Positions 1 to 8,317 of a stretch of DNA of 64,000 nt are shown here, piece after piece. The notes below the pieces were generated by a model. The model was not told the DNA's origin. It worked only from the letters and a program-made list of their open reading frames with translations, and searched no databases. Position numbers and translations under genes: made by a program. The first letter of the stretch is position 1. Each line of letters begins with the position of its first letter. Location: NCBI RefSeq assembly GCF_014854695.1, contig NZ_CP027557.1:62001-126000 (forward strand), read 5' to 3'. This stretch comes from Rhodococcus rhodochrous. Its GTDB lineage: Bacteria > Actinomycetota > Actinomycetes > Mycobacteriales > Mycobacteriaceae.

Positions 1-2
1 CC

Positions 3-920
3 GAGGATTCGCCGGCCTCGGCTCCGGCATCGGACCTCGCCGATTCCGTGGGCTGGTACCTCTCGACGGCCGGCGAGATGGTGGGGAGGGGTGTGCCATG
101 GCTCGTGCGTTCCGGTCTGCGGTCGGTGACGAATCCGGTCGCGGCGCTGCGCAGCGTCGTGGACACGGCCCGTTCGACGGCCCGGTTCGTGCAGCCGGTG
201 TTCACGACGCTGTCTCCGGTGATGGTCGGCCGCAGCACGGTTCGGGAGGTCGCGGCCCTCGATCTGCCGCTCGACGCGCTGCGGCGGGCCGGACGGGCAG
301 CGGACTCCTCGCTCAACGACGCCTTCCTGGCCGGAATCCTGCTGGGGCTGAGGCACTACCATTCCCGGCACGGTGAGCAGGTCGCCGAACTGAGGACGAC
401 GCTGCCGATCAGTCTCCGGCGCGAGGGCGACGCGATCGGAGGCAACCGGATCACCCTGGCGCGGTTCGCGCTTCCCCTCGACATCGCCGATCCGGTCGCA
501 TCGATGCACCGGGTGGACCGGATCGTCCGGTCGTGGCGGGACGAACCGGCCGTGCCGCTCTCGTCCGCCATCGCGGGTGTGCTGAACGTGCTCCCGGCCG
601 GTGTGCTGGGTGGAATCCTCGAGCACATCGACTTTCTCGCGTCGAACGTCCCGGGTTCCCCGATCCCGCTGTACATGGCCGGGGCGGAGGTGCTGAGGTA
701 CTACCCGTTCGCTCCCACCGTCGGCTCGGCCGTCAACATCACCCTGATGTCGCACACGAACCACTGCTGCATCGGAATCAACGCCGACTCCGCCGCCGTC
801 CCCGACCTGCCCGTCCTCGTCGAGTCGCTGGCCGAGGGCTTCGGTGAGGTGCTCGCGGTGGGAGGCGAGGGCACGCGCATCGAGACCACGCTGTCCGCAA
901 CGGCGGTCTCGCACCCCTGA
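3..920 (+). CDS. WS/DGAT-family O-acyltransferase, 3' part
   Basis: This is the C-terminal part of a wax ester synthase/diacylglycerol acyltransferase; the frame is open from the left edge, so the start and the catalytic HHxxxDG motif lie outside the window. The visible 305 codons hold the family's second half: an NDAFLAGIL segment, a LPISLR strand, a SNVPGSPIPLYMAGAE segment, and near the end GINADSAAVPDLPVL followed by a closing helix, as in the WS/DGAT C-terminal domain (DUF1298). Such enzymes make triacylglycerol or wax esters from acyl-CoA at the membrane or lipid-body surface, and rhodococci carry many paralogues. It converges directly on the regulator that follows, with no gap. Whether it prefers diacylglycerol or long-chain alcohols cannot be judged from this part. 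Confidence 0.85.
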   Translation, partial: EDSPASAPASDLADSVGWYLSTAGEMVGRGVPWLVRSGLRSVTNPVAALRSVVDTARSTARFVQPVFTTLSPVMVGRSTVREVAALDLPLDALRRAGRAADSSLNDAFLAGILLGLRHYHSRHGEQVAELRTTLPISLRREGDAIGGNRITLARFALPLDIADPVASMHRVDRIVRSWRDEPAVPLSSAIAGVLNVLPAGVLGGILEHIDFLASNVPGSPIPLYMAGAEVLRYYPFAPTVGSAVNITLMSHTNHCCIGINADSAAVPDLPVLVESLAEGFGEVLAVGGEGTRIETTLSATAVSHP

Positions 921-1676
921 TCAGTCGAGGAGATCGCGCACCGGTGTGCCGGCATCCCCCTCGAGCGTGAGCAGCCGGGACGCGTGCATGTGCCGCTGCC
1001 AGTGCTCGAACGCACCGTCGCCGTCGCGTAGGCGCAGCAACCGGATCAGACGCCGCAGCGATCGCACGAGCAGCATGAAGTTCTCCGCGGTATCCGGATT
1101 CGCGAGCGACATGCGTTCGCGTGCCACCTCGCCGGTGTGCCGGGCGAAGATCTCGTGGAGCATTCCCGCGATGAGCGCCAGCGTCGCGTTCCCGGACAGT
1201 TGCACCATCCGCAGATGGAACCGCGCGGCCGCCACACCGAGATCGCGGGTCGTGAACGCTGCGGGGATCTCCTCGTCGACGAAGCGCTCGAGTTCGTCGA
1301 ACGCCACCTCGGTCCCGGTGATCGCGAGGAGACGTGCGGCAGGAGGTTCCACCGCCTCGAGAGCATCGAACACGTCGGCGACTGTGGCACCGGACAATTC
1401 GAGCAACAACGATGCCGGTCGCGCGACGACCTCCGAACCCGGAACCCGGACCCGCGCTCCGGCCCGGGAACCTCGCCGCACCTCGACGAGACGTTCGGCC
1501 TCGAGCACCCGGACGGCCTCGCGCAGGGTGGGCCGGCTGATCGCGAAGTGCTCCATGAGTTCTGCCTCGTGCGGCAGATGATCGCCGTCGACGAGGGCTC
1601 CCTCGACGATCATCCGGCGCAGGGTCCGCGCCACCACTTCCGCGGCCTTCGGGCTGCGGATCGCTCGGGTCTCCAC
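921..1676 (-). CDS. GntR/FadR-family transcriptional regulator
   Basis: A 251-residue FadR-type regulator. An N-terminal winged helix-turn-helix (about residues 10-75, with ISRPTLREAVRVLEAERLVEV as the recognition and wing segment) is followed by a helical FCD ligand domain with the expected Asp/His metal-site pattern (ARFHLRMVQLSGN and later HEIFARH). It starts with GTG only 5 bp downstream of the phosphotransferase stop on the same strand, so the two are almost certainly co-transcribed. FadR-family proteins usually bind organic acids or acyl-CoA and repress neighbouring catabolic genes. I infer a role in controlling the phosphotransferase or the divergent CoA genes. The ligand is unknown. 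Confidence 0.88.
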   Translation of the reverse strand: METRAIRSPKAAEVVARTLRRMIVEGALVDGDHLPHEAELMEHFAISRPTLREAVRVLEAERLVEVRRGSRAGARVRVPGSEVVARPASLLLELSGATVADVFDALEAVEPPAARLLAITGTEVAFDELERFVDEEIPAAFTTRDLGVAAARFHLRMVQLSGNATLALIAGMLHEIFARHTGEVARERMSLANPDTAENFMLLVRSLRRLIRLLRLRDGDGAFEHWQRHMHASRLLTLEGDAGTPVRDLLD

Positions 1677-1681
1677 CGTGC

Positions 1682-3049
1682 CTACAGGACGTCGAAGTGA
1701 CGTTCGGCGAGAACGCCCATGGCCGAACGCAACTGCTGGGTGCGCCCGGCGATCTGGCGGGCGAACACCGTCAGGACGTCGTCGATGGGGATCTCACCGG
1801 CGAGGTGCCGTTCGACCAGCACGGTGGTGCCGTCGACGACGGTGTCGGGTCGCGACCCGAGCGCGGTTTCGAGATCGTCCAGATCGCGCTCGGTGATGCG
1901 ATCTGCGTACCGGTCCGCGTCGCGGAGATACTTCAGGATGCGGGCGAGTCCCTTGCTGCGCTGGATGACGAAGGCGTCCTCGCTGCGCGGCACGATGATG
2001 TGCCGGATCTGTTCGAGGGCAGCGTCGTAGAGCCATTCGCGCTCGGTCGATTCCGCCTCGACGTCGTTCGGCGTGTCGAGGTCGATGCCGAGGACGTCGG
2101 CGAGGGCCTCGACGAGCAGGCGGCGGTGCAGAAGCCCGTAGGGCAACGCATTTCCCACCTCGGCCAACGGATCCGGATGGGCGGCGTTCCCCTGCCCGAG
2201 GATCACGATGCGCAGTTCCGCGAGCACCCGGTAGTAGCGCACCCGATCGAGGTCGACCGTGGTCCCGGATGCGCGTTCGTAGTCGGCGAAGCGATCGTGG
2301 ATGTCGGTGAACGGCTCCTGGACCGCGCGGGTCGTGACCCAGGCGAGGTCGTCGTGAGGGTCGCCGAGATGACCGAGTTCGAGATCGAGAACTGCGGTGA
2401 CCCTGCCGTTCTCGTAGAGGAAGTTCCCCGGACCGGTGTCGCCCTGGACGATGACGACGGGGCCGTCGACGTCCGGAATGTTCCGCTTCACCCAGGTCAG
2501 TGCGAGTTCGATCAGCGGATCGGCCTTCCCGCCGGCGTCGCGGTAGACGGTCTCCCAGGTGTCGATCTCCTGCGCGACCAGCTGTCGCAGTCCCGTCTCC
2601 GGATGCTGGTCGGGCAGCTGCAAACGGTGCGGGTCGACGCGGTGCATCTCGGCCAGGATGCGCATGAAATCGGAGGCCACCGACACGCGTTCGTCCTCGT
2701 CGCGGATCCGGGAGAACCAGGCCTGCCCGGGAACTCGCTCGGACAGGATGGCCTGTTCGGTGGGGTGGACTCCGACGATGCGGGGCACCGGCACCGGGGA
2801 ATCGGCGAACGCGCGGTAGAAGTGCGCTTCGCGGTGCAGGGTGAACGGGTCTCCGCGTTGCGCCGGATCGAGCCGGTCGTAGCGCAGGAAGAGCGGAAGG
2901 ATCGTGCCGTCGCCGGTCTCGACGTCCACGATCCACGCCTCGCGGCGGCCGCCGCCCGGTCGCCGGTCGATCTCCACGATGGTTCCGCCGGCCGTCTCGG
3001 ACACCCACTCCAGCAGGGCCGGTTCGAGTGCGCCTCGGTTCTCGGTCAT
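1682..3049 (-). CDS. APH-fold phosphotransferase (possible hydroxyacyl-CoA kinase)
   Basis: A 455-residue kinase-fold protein of the aminoglycoside-phosphotransferase/ACAD10-like group. The catalytic loop is VQGDTGPGNFLY (Gln instead of the usual His before Gly-Asp) and the metal loop is LDLELGHLGDP, both near residues 200-235. Beyond the kinase there is a helical C-terminal extension of about 120 residues. Family members beside fatty-acid genes are not drug-resistance enzymes: LvaA of Pseudomonas and human ACAD10/11 phosphorylate 4-hydroxyacyl-CoA so that the hydroxyl can be eliminated. The neighbouring CoA-transferase, thiolase-like protein and FadR regulator make that the best guess here (inference). 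It is the first gene of a leftward unit with the FadR regulator and diverges from the DUF35-thiolase gene. Confidence 0.82.
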   Translation of the reverse strand: MTENRGALEPALLEWVSETAGGTIVEIDRRPGGGRREAWIVDVETGDGTILPLFLRYDRLDPAQRGDPFTLHREAHFYRAFADSPVPVPRIVGVHPTEQAILSERVPGQAWFSRIRDEDERVSVASDFMRILAEMHRVDPHRLQLPDQHPETGLRQLVAQEIDTWETVYRDAGGKADPLIELALTWVKRNIPDVDGPVVIVQGDTGPGNFLYENGRVTAVLDLELGHLGDPHDDLAWVTTRAVQEPFTDIHDRFADYERASGTTVDLDRVRYYRVLAELRIVILGQGNAAHPDPLAEVGNALPYGLLHRRLLVEALADVLGIDLDTPNDVEAESTEREWLYDAALEQIRHIIVPRSEDAFVIQRSKGLARILKYLRDADRYADRITERDLDDLETALGSRPDTVVDGTTVLVERHLAGEIPIDDVLTVFARQIAGRTQQLRSAMGVLAERHFDVL

Positions 3050-3187
3050 GTGCGTGCCCTGCTCCTTCGTGCGCTGTCACCCCGATGGTTGTGCACTAGG
3101 TTATATATCTCGATGCGGTCTGGGTAGTGTTCCGCACGCTTTCCCACGAGCTTCGGCATGGATGGTGACGTGGGTCATAGTCGGTGC

Positions 3188-3217
3188 TAGCATCCGTCCC
3201 CAAGTTGTCTAACTTGG
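3188..3217 (+). promoter_or_regulatory. Probable promoter -10 with overlapping palindromic operator
   Basis: TAGCAT at 3188-3193 is a plausible -10 box. Immediately downstream, 3200-3217 is a perfect palindrome: CCAAGTT, four bases, AACTTGG. It would sit on the transcription start and precede the ribosome-binding site AGGGAGGA of the DUF35-thiolase gene. A single AACTTGG half-site recurs at 6971-6977 upstream of the TetR gene. The most likely binder is that TetR protein or the FadR-type protein; the sequence does not decide which. Confidence 0.5.
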
Positions 3218-3239
3218 TGATCGGACAGGGAGGATACCT

Positions 3240-4892
3240 GTGGGAGCGTCCCGAAGACCGTTGCCTCAACCCACCCTGACCACAGCGGGGTTCTGGGCCT
3301 CCGGTGCCGACGGTGTCCTGAGGGTCGCACAGTGCGATGCCTGCGGAAAGCTCATGCATCCCACCGCGGTGCTGTGCTCGGAGTGCGCATCGCGCGAGAT
3401 CTCGCTGCAGCCCGTCTCGGGACGCGCCGTCGTCGTCGGCGCGACCGTCAACGCCCAGCCGTGGCTTCCGGATCTCCCACCGCCCTACGTCATCGCGATC
3501 GTCGCACTGGAGGAGGACCCGAGCGTCCGGCTCACGACGAACATCGTCGGATGCGAACCGGGCGAGGTCGCGGTGGGCGACCGTGTGCGGGTCGTCTTCG
3601 AACAGGCCGCCGACGACATCTGGTTGCCGCTGTTCGAACCCGACCCCGAGGCCGGCGACGAACCCGGCCCGTTGCCGGAACCCGAGGACGTGCGCGCGCA
3701 TGTCCGTACCCCGGTCTCGACCGACAGGTTCGAGGACCGGGTCGCGATCACCGGTGTCGGCCAGTCCGCCGTCGGCCGACGCCTCATGGTGGATCCGCTG
3801 ACCCTCACCGTCGATGCGTGCCTGCGCGCCGTGGAGGACGCCGGCCTCACGCTCGCCGACATCGACGGCCTGTCCACCTATCCCGGCGCGGCTCCCGGAG
3901 GCATCTCCGAGGGCGGCATCATGCCGGTCGAACAGGCCCTCCGCATCCGCCCGGTGTGGGTGAACGGCGGCGGCGACCTGCCGGGGCAGAACGGTTCGAT
4001 CGTCGCGGCGATGCTCGCCGTCGCATCCGGTCTGTGCCGCCACGTGCTGTGCTTCCGCACCGTCTGGGAGTCGACGCACTCCGAACTGGTGAAGGCCGGG
4101 AAGTGGTCGGGCGGGGGCGGCAGGGCTTCGGGCATGCTCGAATTTCGGCACCCCTTCGGCGCGGTGTCCGCCGCCAACTGGATCGCGTGCCAGGCCTCGC
4201 ACTACTTTCACCGCTACGGCGACGCCAAGGACGCCCTGGGCGCGATCGCTGTCACGGCCCGCGACCACGCATCGGCCAATCCCGAAGCGGTGTACCGGGA
4301 TCCGATCACGATGGACGACTACCTCTCGGCCCGCGTCGTCTCGACCCCCTTCGGGCTGTACGACTGCGACGTGCCCGTCGACGGGGCCGTCGCCGTCGTC
4401 GTCTCCGCGATCGACGCCGCCGCGGATCTGCGGCACGAACCCGTGCTCGTCGAGGCCGTCGGTACCCAGATCACGGAGAACCTCTCCTGGGACCAGGGCA
4501 CGCTCACACACCTCCCGCAGTCGCTCGGCCCGGCTGCACACCTGTGGAGTCGCACGGATCTGCGACCCGACGACGTCGACGTGGCCCTGCTGTACGACGG
4601 CTTCACGTTCAACGCGCTGTCGTGGCTCGAAGGTCTCGGTTTCTGCGAATTCGGTGGTGCCGCCGACTTCATCGACGGCGGCAAGGGCATCTCCGTCGAC
4701 GGTGTGCTGCCCCTCAATCCGCACGGCGGTCAGCTGTCGGCCGGTCGCACCCACGGCTACGGCTTCGTCCGCGAGGCGGTGCTGCAGTTGAGGGGACAGG
4801 CCCCCGGGGTGCAGGTCGCCGACGCGAAGGTCGCCGTCGTGACCGCCGGCGGTGGCGTGCCGTCCGGCGCGATGCTCCTCCGGACCCGCTAG
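3240..4892 (+). CDS. DUF35 (zinc ribbon/OB)-thiolase-fold fusion protein, Ltp2-like
   Basis: A 550-residue fusion. Residues 1-150 are a DUF35 acyl-CoA-binding module: a rubredoxin-like zinc ribbon with Cys32, Cys35, Cys46 and Cys49, then an OB-fold ending in GDRVRVVFE. From about residue 165 (VAITGVGQSAVG) to the end it is a thiolase fold of the lipid-transfer-protein type, with the late motif LNPHGGQLSAGRTHGYGF. I cannot find the nucleophilic Cys in a CxSG setting; the corresponding stretch reads GGDLPGQNGSIVAAM. Proteins of this type (Ltp2 with its DUF35 partner ChsH2 in steroid side-chain breakdown) work as retro-aldolases on beta-hydroxyacyl-CoA rather than thiolases. I infer aldolase chemistry here. 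The GTG start at 3240 is chosen for the AGGGAGGA box just upstream. The CoA-transferase follows 46 bp later in the same direction. Confidence 0.85.
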   Translation: MGASRRPLPQPTLTTAGFWASGADGVLRVAQCDACGKLMHPTAVLCSECASREISLQPVSGRAVVVGATVNAQPWLPDLPPPYVIAIVALEEDPSVRLTTNIVGCEPGEVAVGDRVRVVFEQAADDIWLPLFEPDPEAGDEPGPLPEPEDVRAHVRTPVSTDRFEDRVAITGVGQSAVGRRLMVDPLTLTVDACLRAVEDAGLTLADIDGLSTYPGAAPGGISEGGIMPVEQALRIRPVWVNGGGDLPGQNGSIVAAMLAVASGLCRHVLCFRTVWESTHSELVKAGKWSGGGGRASGMLEFRHPFGAVSAANWIACQASHYFHRYGDAKDALGAIAVTARDHASANPEAVYRDPITMDDYLSARVVSTPFGLYDCDVPVDGAVAVVVSAIDAAADLRHEPVLVEAVGTQITENLSWDQGTLTHLPQSLGPAAHLWSRTDLRPDDVDVALLYDGFTFNALSWLEGLGFCEFGGAADFIDGGKGISVDGVLPLNPHGGQLSAGRTHGYGFVREAVLQLRGQAPGVQVADAKVAVVTAGGGVPSGAMLLRTR

Positions 4893-4938
4893 CGAAGAAC
4901 ATCCCGAACACCCGTACCCGATCAGGTCAGGAGTCGTC

Positions 4939-6168
4939 ATGGACCGTCCCTTGGAGGGCATCCGCATTCTCGAGGTCGCACAGTTCACCTTCGTTCCCGC
5001 CGCCGGCGCCGTGCTCGCCGACTGGGGAGCCGACATCGTGAAGGTCGAGCACGCCGAGAACGGTGACGCCCAGCGCGGACTCGTCCGTGTGCTCGGGCTC
5101 GACGCGAGCAAGGCGGGATCGTCGTTCGCGCCGATCATGGAAGGACCCAACCGCAGCAAACGCAGCATCGGAATCGACCTCGCCAACCCCGAGGCGCGAC
5201 CGGTCCTCGAGGAGTTGATCCGGCGCAGCGACGTCTTCCTGACCAACTACCTCCCCGGACCGCGCGCGAAGCTCTCGATCACCCTCGAAGACGTCCGCGC
5301 CATCAACCCGAAGATCATCTACGTCACCGGAAGCGGTTTCGGCACCGAAGGTCCCGACGCCGACAAGGGTGCCTACGACGCCACGGCATTCTGGGCGCGC
5401 GGCGGAAGCGCCGACGGTGTCATGCCGCCGGATGCCGACCACATGGCGTTCATGCCGTCCGGCGCGTACGGAGACAACATCGGTGGCATGACCATCGCGG
5501 GCGGGATCGCCGCCGCGATCGCCGGCCGGGAACGCACGGGGCAGCCGTCGGAGGTCGACGTCTCGTTGCTCGCGGTGGGAGCCTGGGCCACCCAGTTCTC
5601 CGTCAACCTCTCGTTGTTCACCGGTGGTCCGCTGCCGAAGGTGCAGCGCAAGACCGCCGCGCCCGGCAATCCCCTCAGCGGCTCGTACCGCACTGCCGAC
5701 GGACGCTGGCTGCAGTTCTCGATGCTCCAGCCCACGCGCTACTGGAACGAATTCGTCACCGCTCTCGGTCTCGCACACCTCGTCGACGACGAGCGCTTCG
5801 CGTCGATGGAGGCGATCTTCCAGCACGCCGAGGAGATCGGCGGCTGGTTCGCCGACGCGATCGCGCAACGCGACTACGACGACTGGCTCGAGGTGTTCGC
5901 GTCCCTGACCGGGCAGTGGGCGCCGGTGCAGGACGGTTGGGATCTCGGGCACGACGAAGCGCTCGTGGCGAACGGGCGGATCGTGGAGGTGGTCGACGCC
6001 GACGGCAAGCCGCAGAAGCTCGTGGCGAGCCCGGTGAAGTTCGACAACGCGCCGGTGAAGATGACGCGGGCACCCCAGTTCGCCGAACACACCGACGACA
6101 TCCTGCGCGAACTCGGGTTCGACGACGACAAGCTCATCGAACTCAAGATCGCCGGGGCCGTCACGTAA
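4939..6168 (+). CDS. CoA-transferase family III (CaiB/BaiF)
   Basis: A 409-residue class III CoA-transferase. It opens with PLEGIRILEVAQFTFVPAAG and WGADIVKVEH, the usual N-terminal signature, followed by PNRSKRSIGIDL. The catalytic Asp is expected in GAYDATAFWARGG, near residue 170. These enzymes move CoA from a donor thioester to a carboxylic acid. The ATG at 4939 was preferred over upstream in-frame codons because CAGGAG lies just before it and homology begins there. It is co-directional with the DUF35-thiolase, 46 bp downstream of it, so the pair probably forms an operon that activates an acid and then cleaves the CoA ester. It ends 49 bp before the convergent TetR stop. Confidence 0.92.
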   Translation: MDRPLEGIRILEVAQFTFVPAAGAVLADWGADIVKVEHAENGDAQRGLVRVLGLDASKAGSSFAPIMEGPNRSKRSIGIDLANPEARPVLEELIRRSDVFLTNYLPGPRAKLSITLEDVRAINPKIIYVTGSGFGTEGPDADKGAYDATAFWARGGSADGVMPPDADHMAFMPSGAYGDNIGGMTIAGGIAAAIAGRERTGQPSEVDVSLLAVGAWATQFSVNLSLFTGGPLPKVQRKTAAPGNPLSGSYRTADGRWLQFSMLQPTRYWNEFVTALGLAHLVDDERFASMEAIFQHAEEIGGWFADAIAQRDYDDWLEVFASLTGQWAPVQDGWDLGHDEALVANGRIVEVVDADGKPQKLVASPVKFDNAPVKMTRAPQFAEHTDDILRELGFDDDKLIELKIAGAVT

Positions 6169-6217
6169 TACGGTCCACGACCATCCCGTGACGTCAGGAT
6201 CACCCTGTAGCGTCACG

Positions 6218-6913
6218 TCATTCGGTGGCGTCGTGCCTCAACCTGCGTGCCGCGCGGTTCGCGACGGCGAGCGCCTCGGTGGCCGCCTCGAGGGCCTTCT
6301 CGAGGTCCTCGCGTGCGGCATCGCCACCGCCCTCGGAGGGCTGAGGGCGTAGGGCGGGGACGACATATCTGCGAAAGCGCAGGCGTGCGGCCTCGTCGGA
6401 GCGCTTGGGGTCCTCGGCCGCGAGAAAGGTCTGCTCGATGAGGTATTCGAGCAATTCCTCCAGCGGGATGTCGGTGCGGATGAGTCCTGCCTCCTGTCCG
6501 GTGCGGAGCAGGGGCTCGGAGACCGCCGAGGTGACGGCGAGGATGTCGGGATGGCGCGCCGACGCCGAATGCTGAGCCATGAGAGCGACGATCACCGGGT
6601 CCTCGGGGAGTTCCCGGGCGTTATAGGCCATCGTGTCTTCCATCTTGGCGAAGATGTCGCCGTGGCCGGCCGAGCGGTCGAGTGCGCGTTCGATATGACG
6701 CTCGGCGCGAAGCAGCCCTACCTGGACGATCATCTCCTGGGCCCCGCCGAGCTGCCGGAACGCCGTCGCTCGGGAGACACCTGCGCGTTCAGCGATCGCG
6801 GTCATGCTCACGGACACGGTGCCGCGGTGCCGGATCTCCTCGTCGGCGGCGCGGACGAGGCGCTCGCGCAAGCTCATCTCGTTGGTCGTCACGGACTCGT
6901 CCATCGGCACCAC
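6218..6913 (-). CDS. TetR-family transcriptional regulator
   Basis: A 231-residue TetR repressor. The N-terminal helix-turn-helix reads SVSMTAIAERAGVSRATAFRQLGG (about residues 35-60), and the remainder is the helical ligand-binding and dimerisation domain, ending in a charged helix with many Arg and Glu. It faces the ferredoxin-SDR-ALDH-P450 operon across a 220-bp gap, the usual arrangement for local repression of a catabolic operon. The same gap contains AACTTGG at 6971-6977, half of the palindrome found in front of the DUF35-thiolase gene, so it could control both rightward units (inference). Confidence 0.88.
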   Translation of the reverse strand: MVPMDESVTTNEMSLRERLVRAADEEIRHRGTVSVSMTAIAERAGVSRATAFRQLGGAQEMIVQVGLLRAERHIERALDRSAGHGDIFAKMEDTMAYNARELPEDPVIVALMAQHSASARHPDILAVTSAVSEPLLRTGQEAGLIRTDIPLEELLEYLIEQTFLAAEDPKRSDEAARLRFRRYVVPALRPQPSEGGGDAAREDLEKALEAATEALAVANRAARRLRHDATE

Positions 6914-7037
6914 CTCACCCTAACGGTGGTCACTGCACGTCGTCCGGGGCACGCACACCGCGACATAGTAAACTTGGTAAAAAGTGTGATCCAGGTCTCG
7001 ACTTACGCATCCGATGTTGCTACGGTGTGTCCAATGA

Positions 7038-7076
7038 GTCTCAGGCAGTGAGACCGATCGGGGGATTCGGTCTCAC
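7038..7076 (+). promoter_or_regulatory. Nested inverted repeats of GTCTCA/TGAGAC in the ferredoxin leader
   Basis: Two alternative dyads share half-sites: GTCTCA (7038-7043) with TGAGAC (7049-7054), and GTGAGACCGA (7048-7057) with TCGGTCTCAC (7067-7076), both perfect. A further TGAGAC overlaps the ferredoxin start (7135-7140, within ATGAGAC). This could be an operator cluster or a set of mutually exclusive RNA hairpins able to mask the start codon. Position and symmetry are seen; function is inferred. Confidence 0.45.
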
Positions 7077-7133
7077 GATCTGCCGCGACCGTCAGTACTT
7101 CGTCTCTTTCGTCCACGTCGAAAGCAGGGCTTC

Positions 7134-7322
7134 ATGAGACTTACGATCGACACCGCCAAATGCTCCGGCCACGCGCGCTGCTGGGAAGCCGCCCCCGAGG
7201 TCTTCGATATCGACGACAACGGATACGCCCTACCGCTCGACCGCGAGGTCTCCGAACCCGTCGACGCCGCGGTGCGCGCCGGCGTCGCCGCTTGCCCCGA
7301 GCGGGCCATCACGCTCTCCTGA
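7134..7322 (+). CDS. 3Fe-4S ferredoxin, probable P450 redox partner
   Basis: A 62-residue ferredoxin with Cys10, Cys16 and Cys54. The first motif is CxxHxxC (His13 where 4Fe-4S ferredoxins have a Cys), typical of actinobacterial single [3Fe-4S] ferredoxins that feed electrons to cytochromes P450. The C-terminal motif CPERAI is also typical. It is the first gene of the operon that contains a P450 2.5 kb downstream. No ferredoxin reductase is encoded in the window, so one must be supplied from elsewhere. The ATG at 7134 gives a protein of normal length. Confidence 0.93.
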   Translation: MRLTIDTAKCSGHARCWEAAPEVFDIDDNGYALPLDREVSEPVDAAVRAGVAACPERAITLS

Positions 7323-7419
7323 ATTCTCGTTACCTATGTGAACAGTCTGCACGACAACCGATCTCGTCCGTTTCTTCACACCTCCCCTCCCACCGGATCC
7401 GAAGCAAAGGACACCCCTC

Positions 7420-8280
7420 ATGGGCCGTTTGCAGGACAAAGTCGTCTTCGTCACCGGCGTCGCCCGCGGTCAGGGACGCACTCACGCAGTGCGTCTGGCG
7501 CGCGAAGGCGCGAAGATCATCGGCGTCGACCTCTGCGACAACATCAAGACCAACGCCTACCCCCTGGCGTCGCCGGAGGATCTCACCGAGACCACCCGCC
7601 TCGTCGAGGAGGCCGGCGGCACACTGCTCACCACCGTCGCCGACGTCCGCGACCGCCAGGCCCTGTTCGACGCCGTGCAGCGCGGCGCCGAGGAGTTCGG
7701 CCGGCTCGACGGCATCGTGGCCCAGGCGGGAATCTGCCCCTTGGGAACCGACGATCCGCAGGCCTTCATGGACGCCTTCACCGTCGACTTCGTCGGTGTC
7801 GTCAACGCGGTCGAGGCCGGCCTTCCGCACCTCGCCGACGGCGGGTCGATCGTGGCCACCGGCAGCCTCGCGGCCCTGCTCCCCGGCGCCACCGACAATC
7901 CCACCAACGGCACGGGCGGACTCGGTTACTCCCTGGCCAAGCGGATGATCTCGTCGTTCGTCAACGACCTGTCGGTCGTGCTGGGACCGAAGAAGATTCG
8001 CGTCAACGCAGTACACCCCACGAACTGCAACACCGACATGCTCAACAGCGAGGTGATGTACCGGCAGTTCCGGCCCGATCTCGAGTCGCCCACCCTCGAG
8101 GACGCCCTGCCGGTCTTCCCCGTCATGAGCGTGATGAACGTGCCCTACGTCGAACCCGAGGACGTCACCGACACGGTGCTGTTCCTGCTCTCCGACGAGT
8201 CGCGGTACATCACGGGCATGCAGATGCGCGTCGATGCCGGCGGCTACGTGCGCAATCGTCCCGCCACCCCGGCCTTCTGA
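7420..8280 (+). CDS. Mycofactocin-type SDR family oxidoreductase
   Basis: A 286-residue short-chain dehydrogenase. The cofactor motif is VFVTGVARGQGRTHAVRLA with VDLCDNI after strand 2; the active site has ATGSLAAL (Ser) and YSLAK (Tyr and Lys). ARGQGRTHAVRLAREGA is the hallmark of the mycofactocin-coupled SDR subfamily (TIGR03971), which holds NAD without exchange and passes electrons to mycofactocin. It probably oxidises the alcohol produced by the P450. It lies 97 bp after the ferredoxin and 37 bp before the aldehyde dehydrogenase. No mycofactocin biosynthesis genes are present in this window. Confidence 0.93.
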   Translation: MGRLQDKVVFVTGVARGQGRTHAVRLAREGAKIIGVDLCDNIKTNAYPLASPEDLTETTRLVEEAGGTLLTTVADVRDRQALFDAVQRGAEEFGRLDGIVAQAGICPLGTDDPQAFMDAFTVDFVGVVNAVEAGLPHLADGGSIVATGSLAALLPGATDNPTNGTGGLGYSLAKRMISSFVNDLSVVLGPKKIRVNAVHPTNCNTDMLNSEVMYRQFRPDLESPTLEDALPVFPVMSVMNVPYVEPEDVTDTVLFLLSDESRYITGMQMRVDAGGYVRNRPATPAF

Positions 8281-8317
8281 ACTGCGCACGCAGTTCCTGC
8301 CCAGTACGGAGAATCCT

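Noticed and set aside
1682-3049. Aminoglycoside resistance gene
   Set aside because: The fold is APH, but the neighbours and C-terminal extension fit acyl-CoA metabolism; nothing supports drug resistance.
3200-3217. KstR2-like site at the DUF35-thiolase promoter
   Set aside because: The half-site resembles CAAG/CTTG, but spacing and flanks differ from the KstR2 consensus I recall, so a cholesterol-regulon assignment is not supported.
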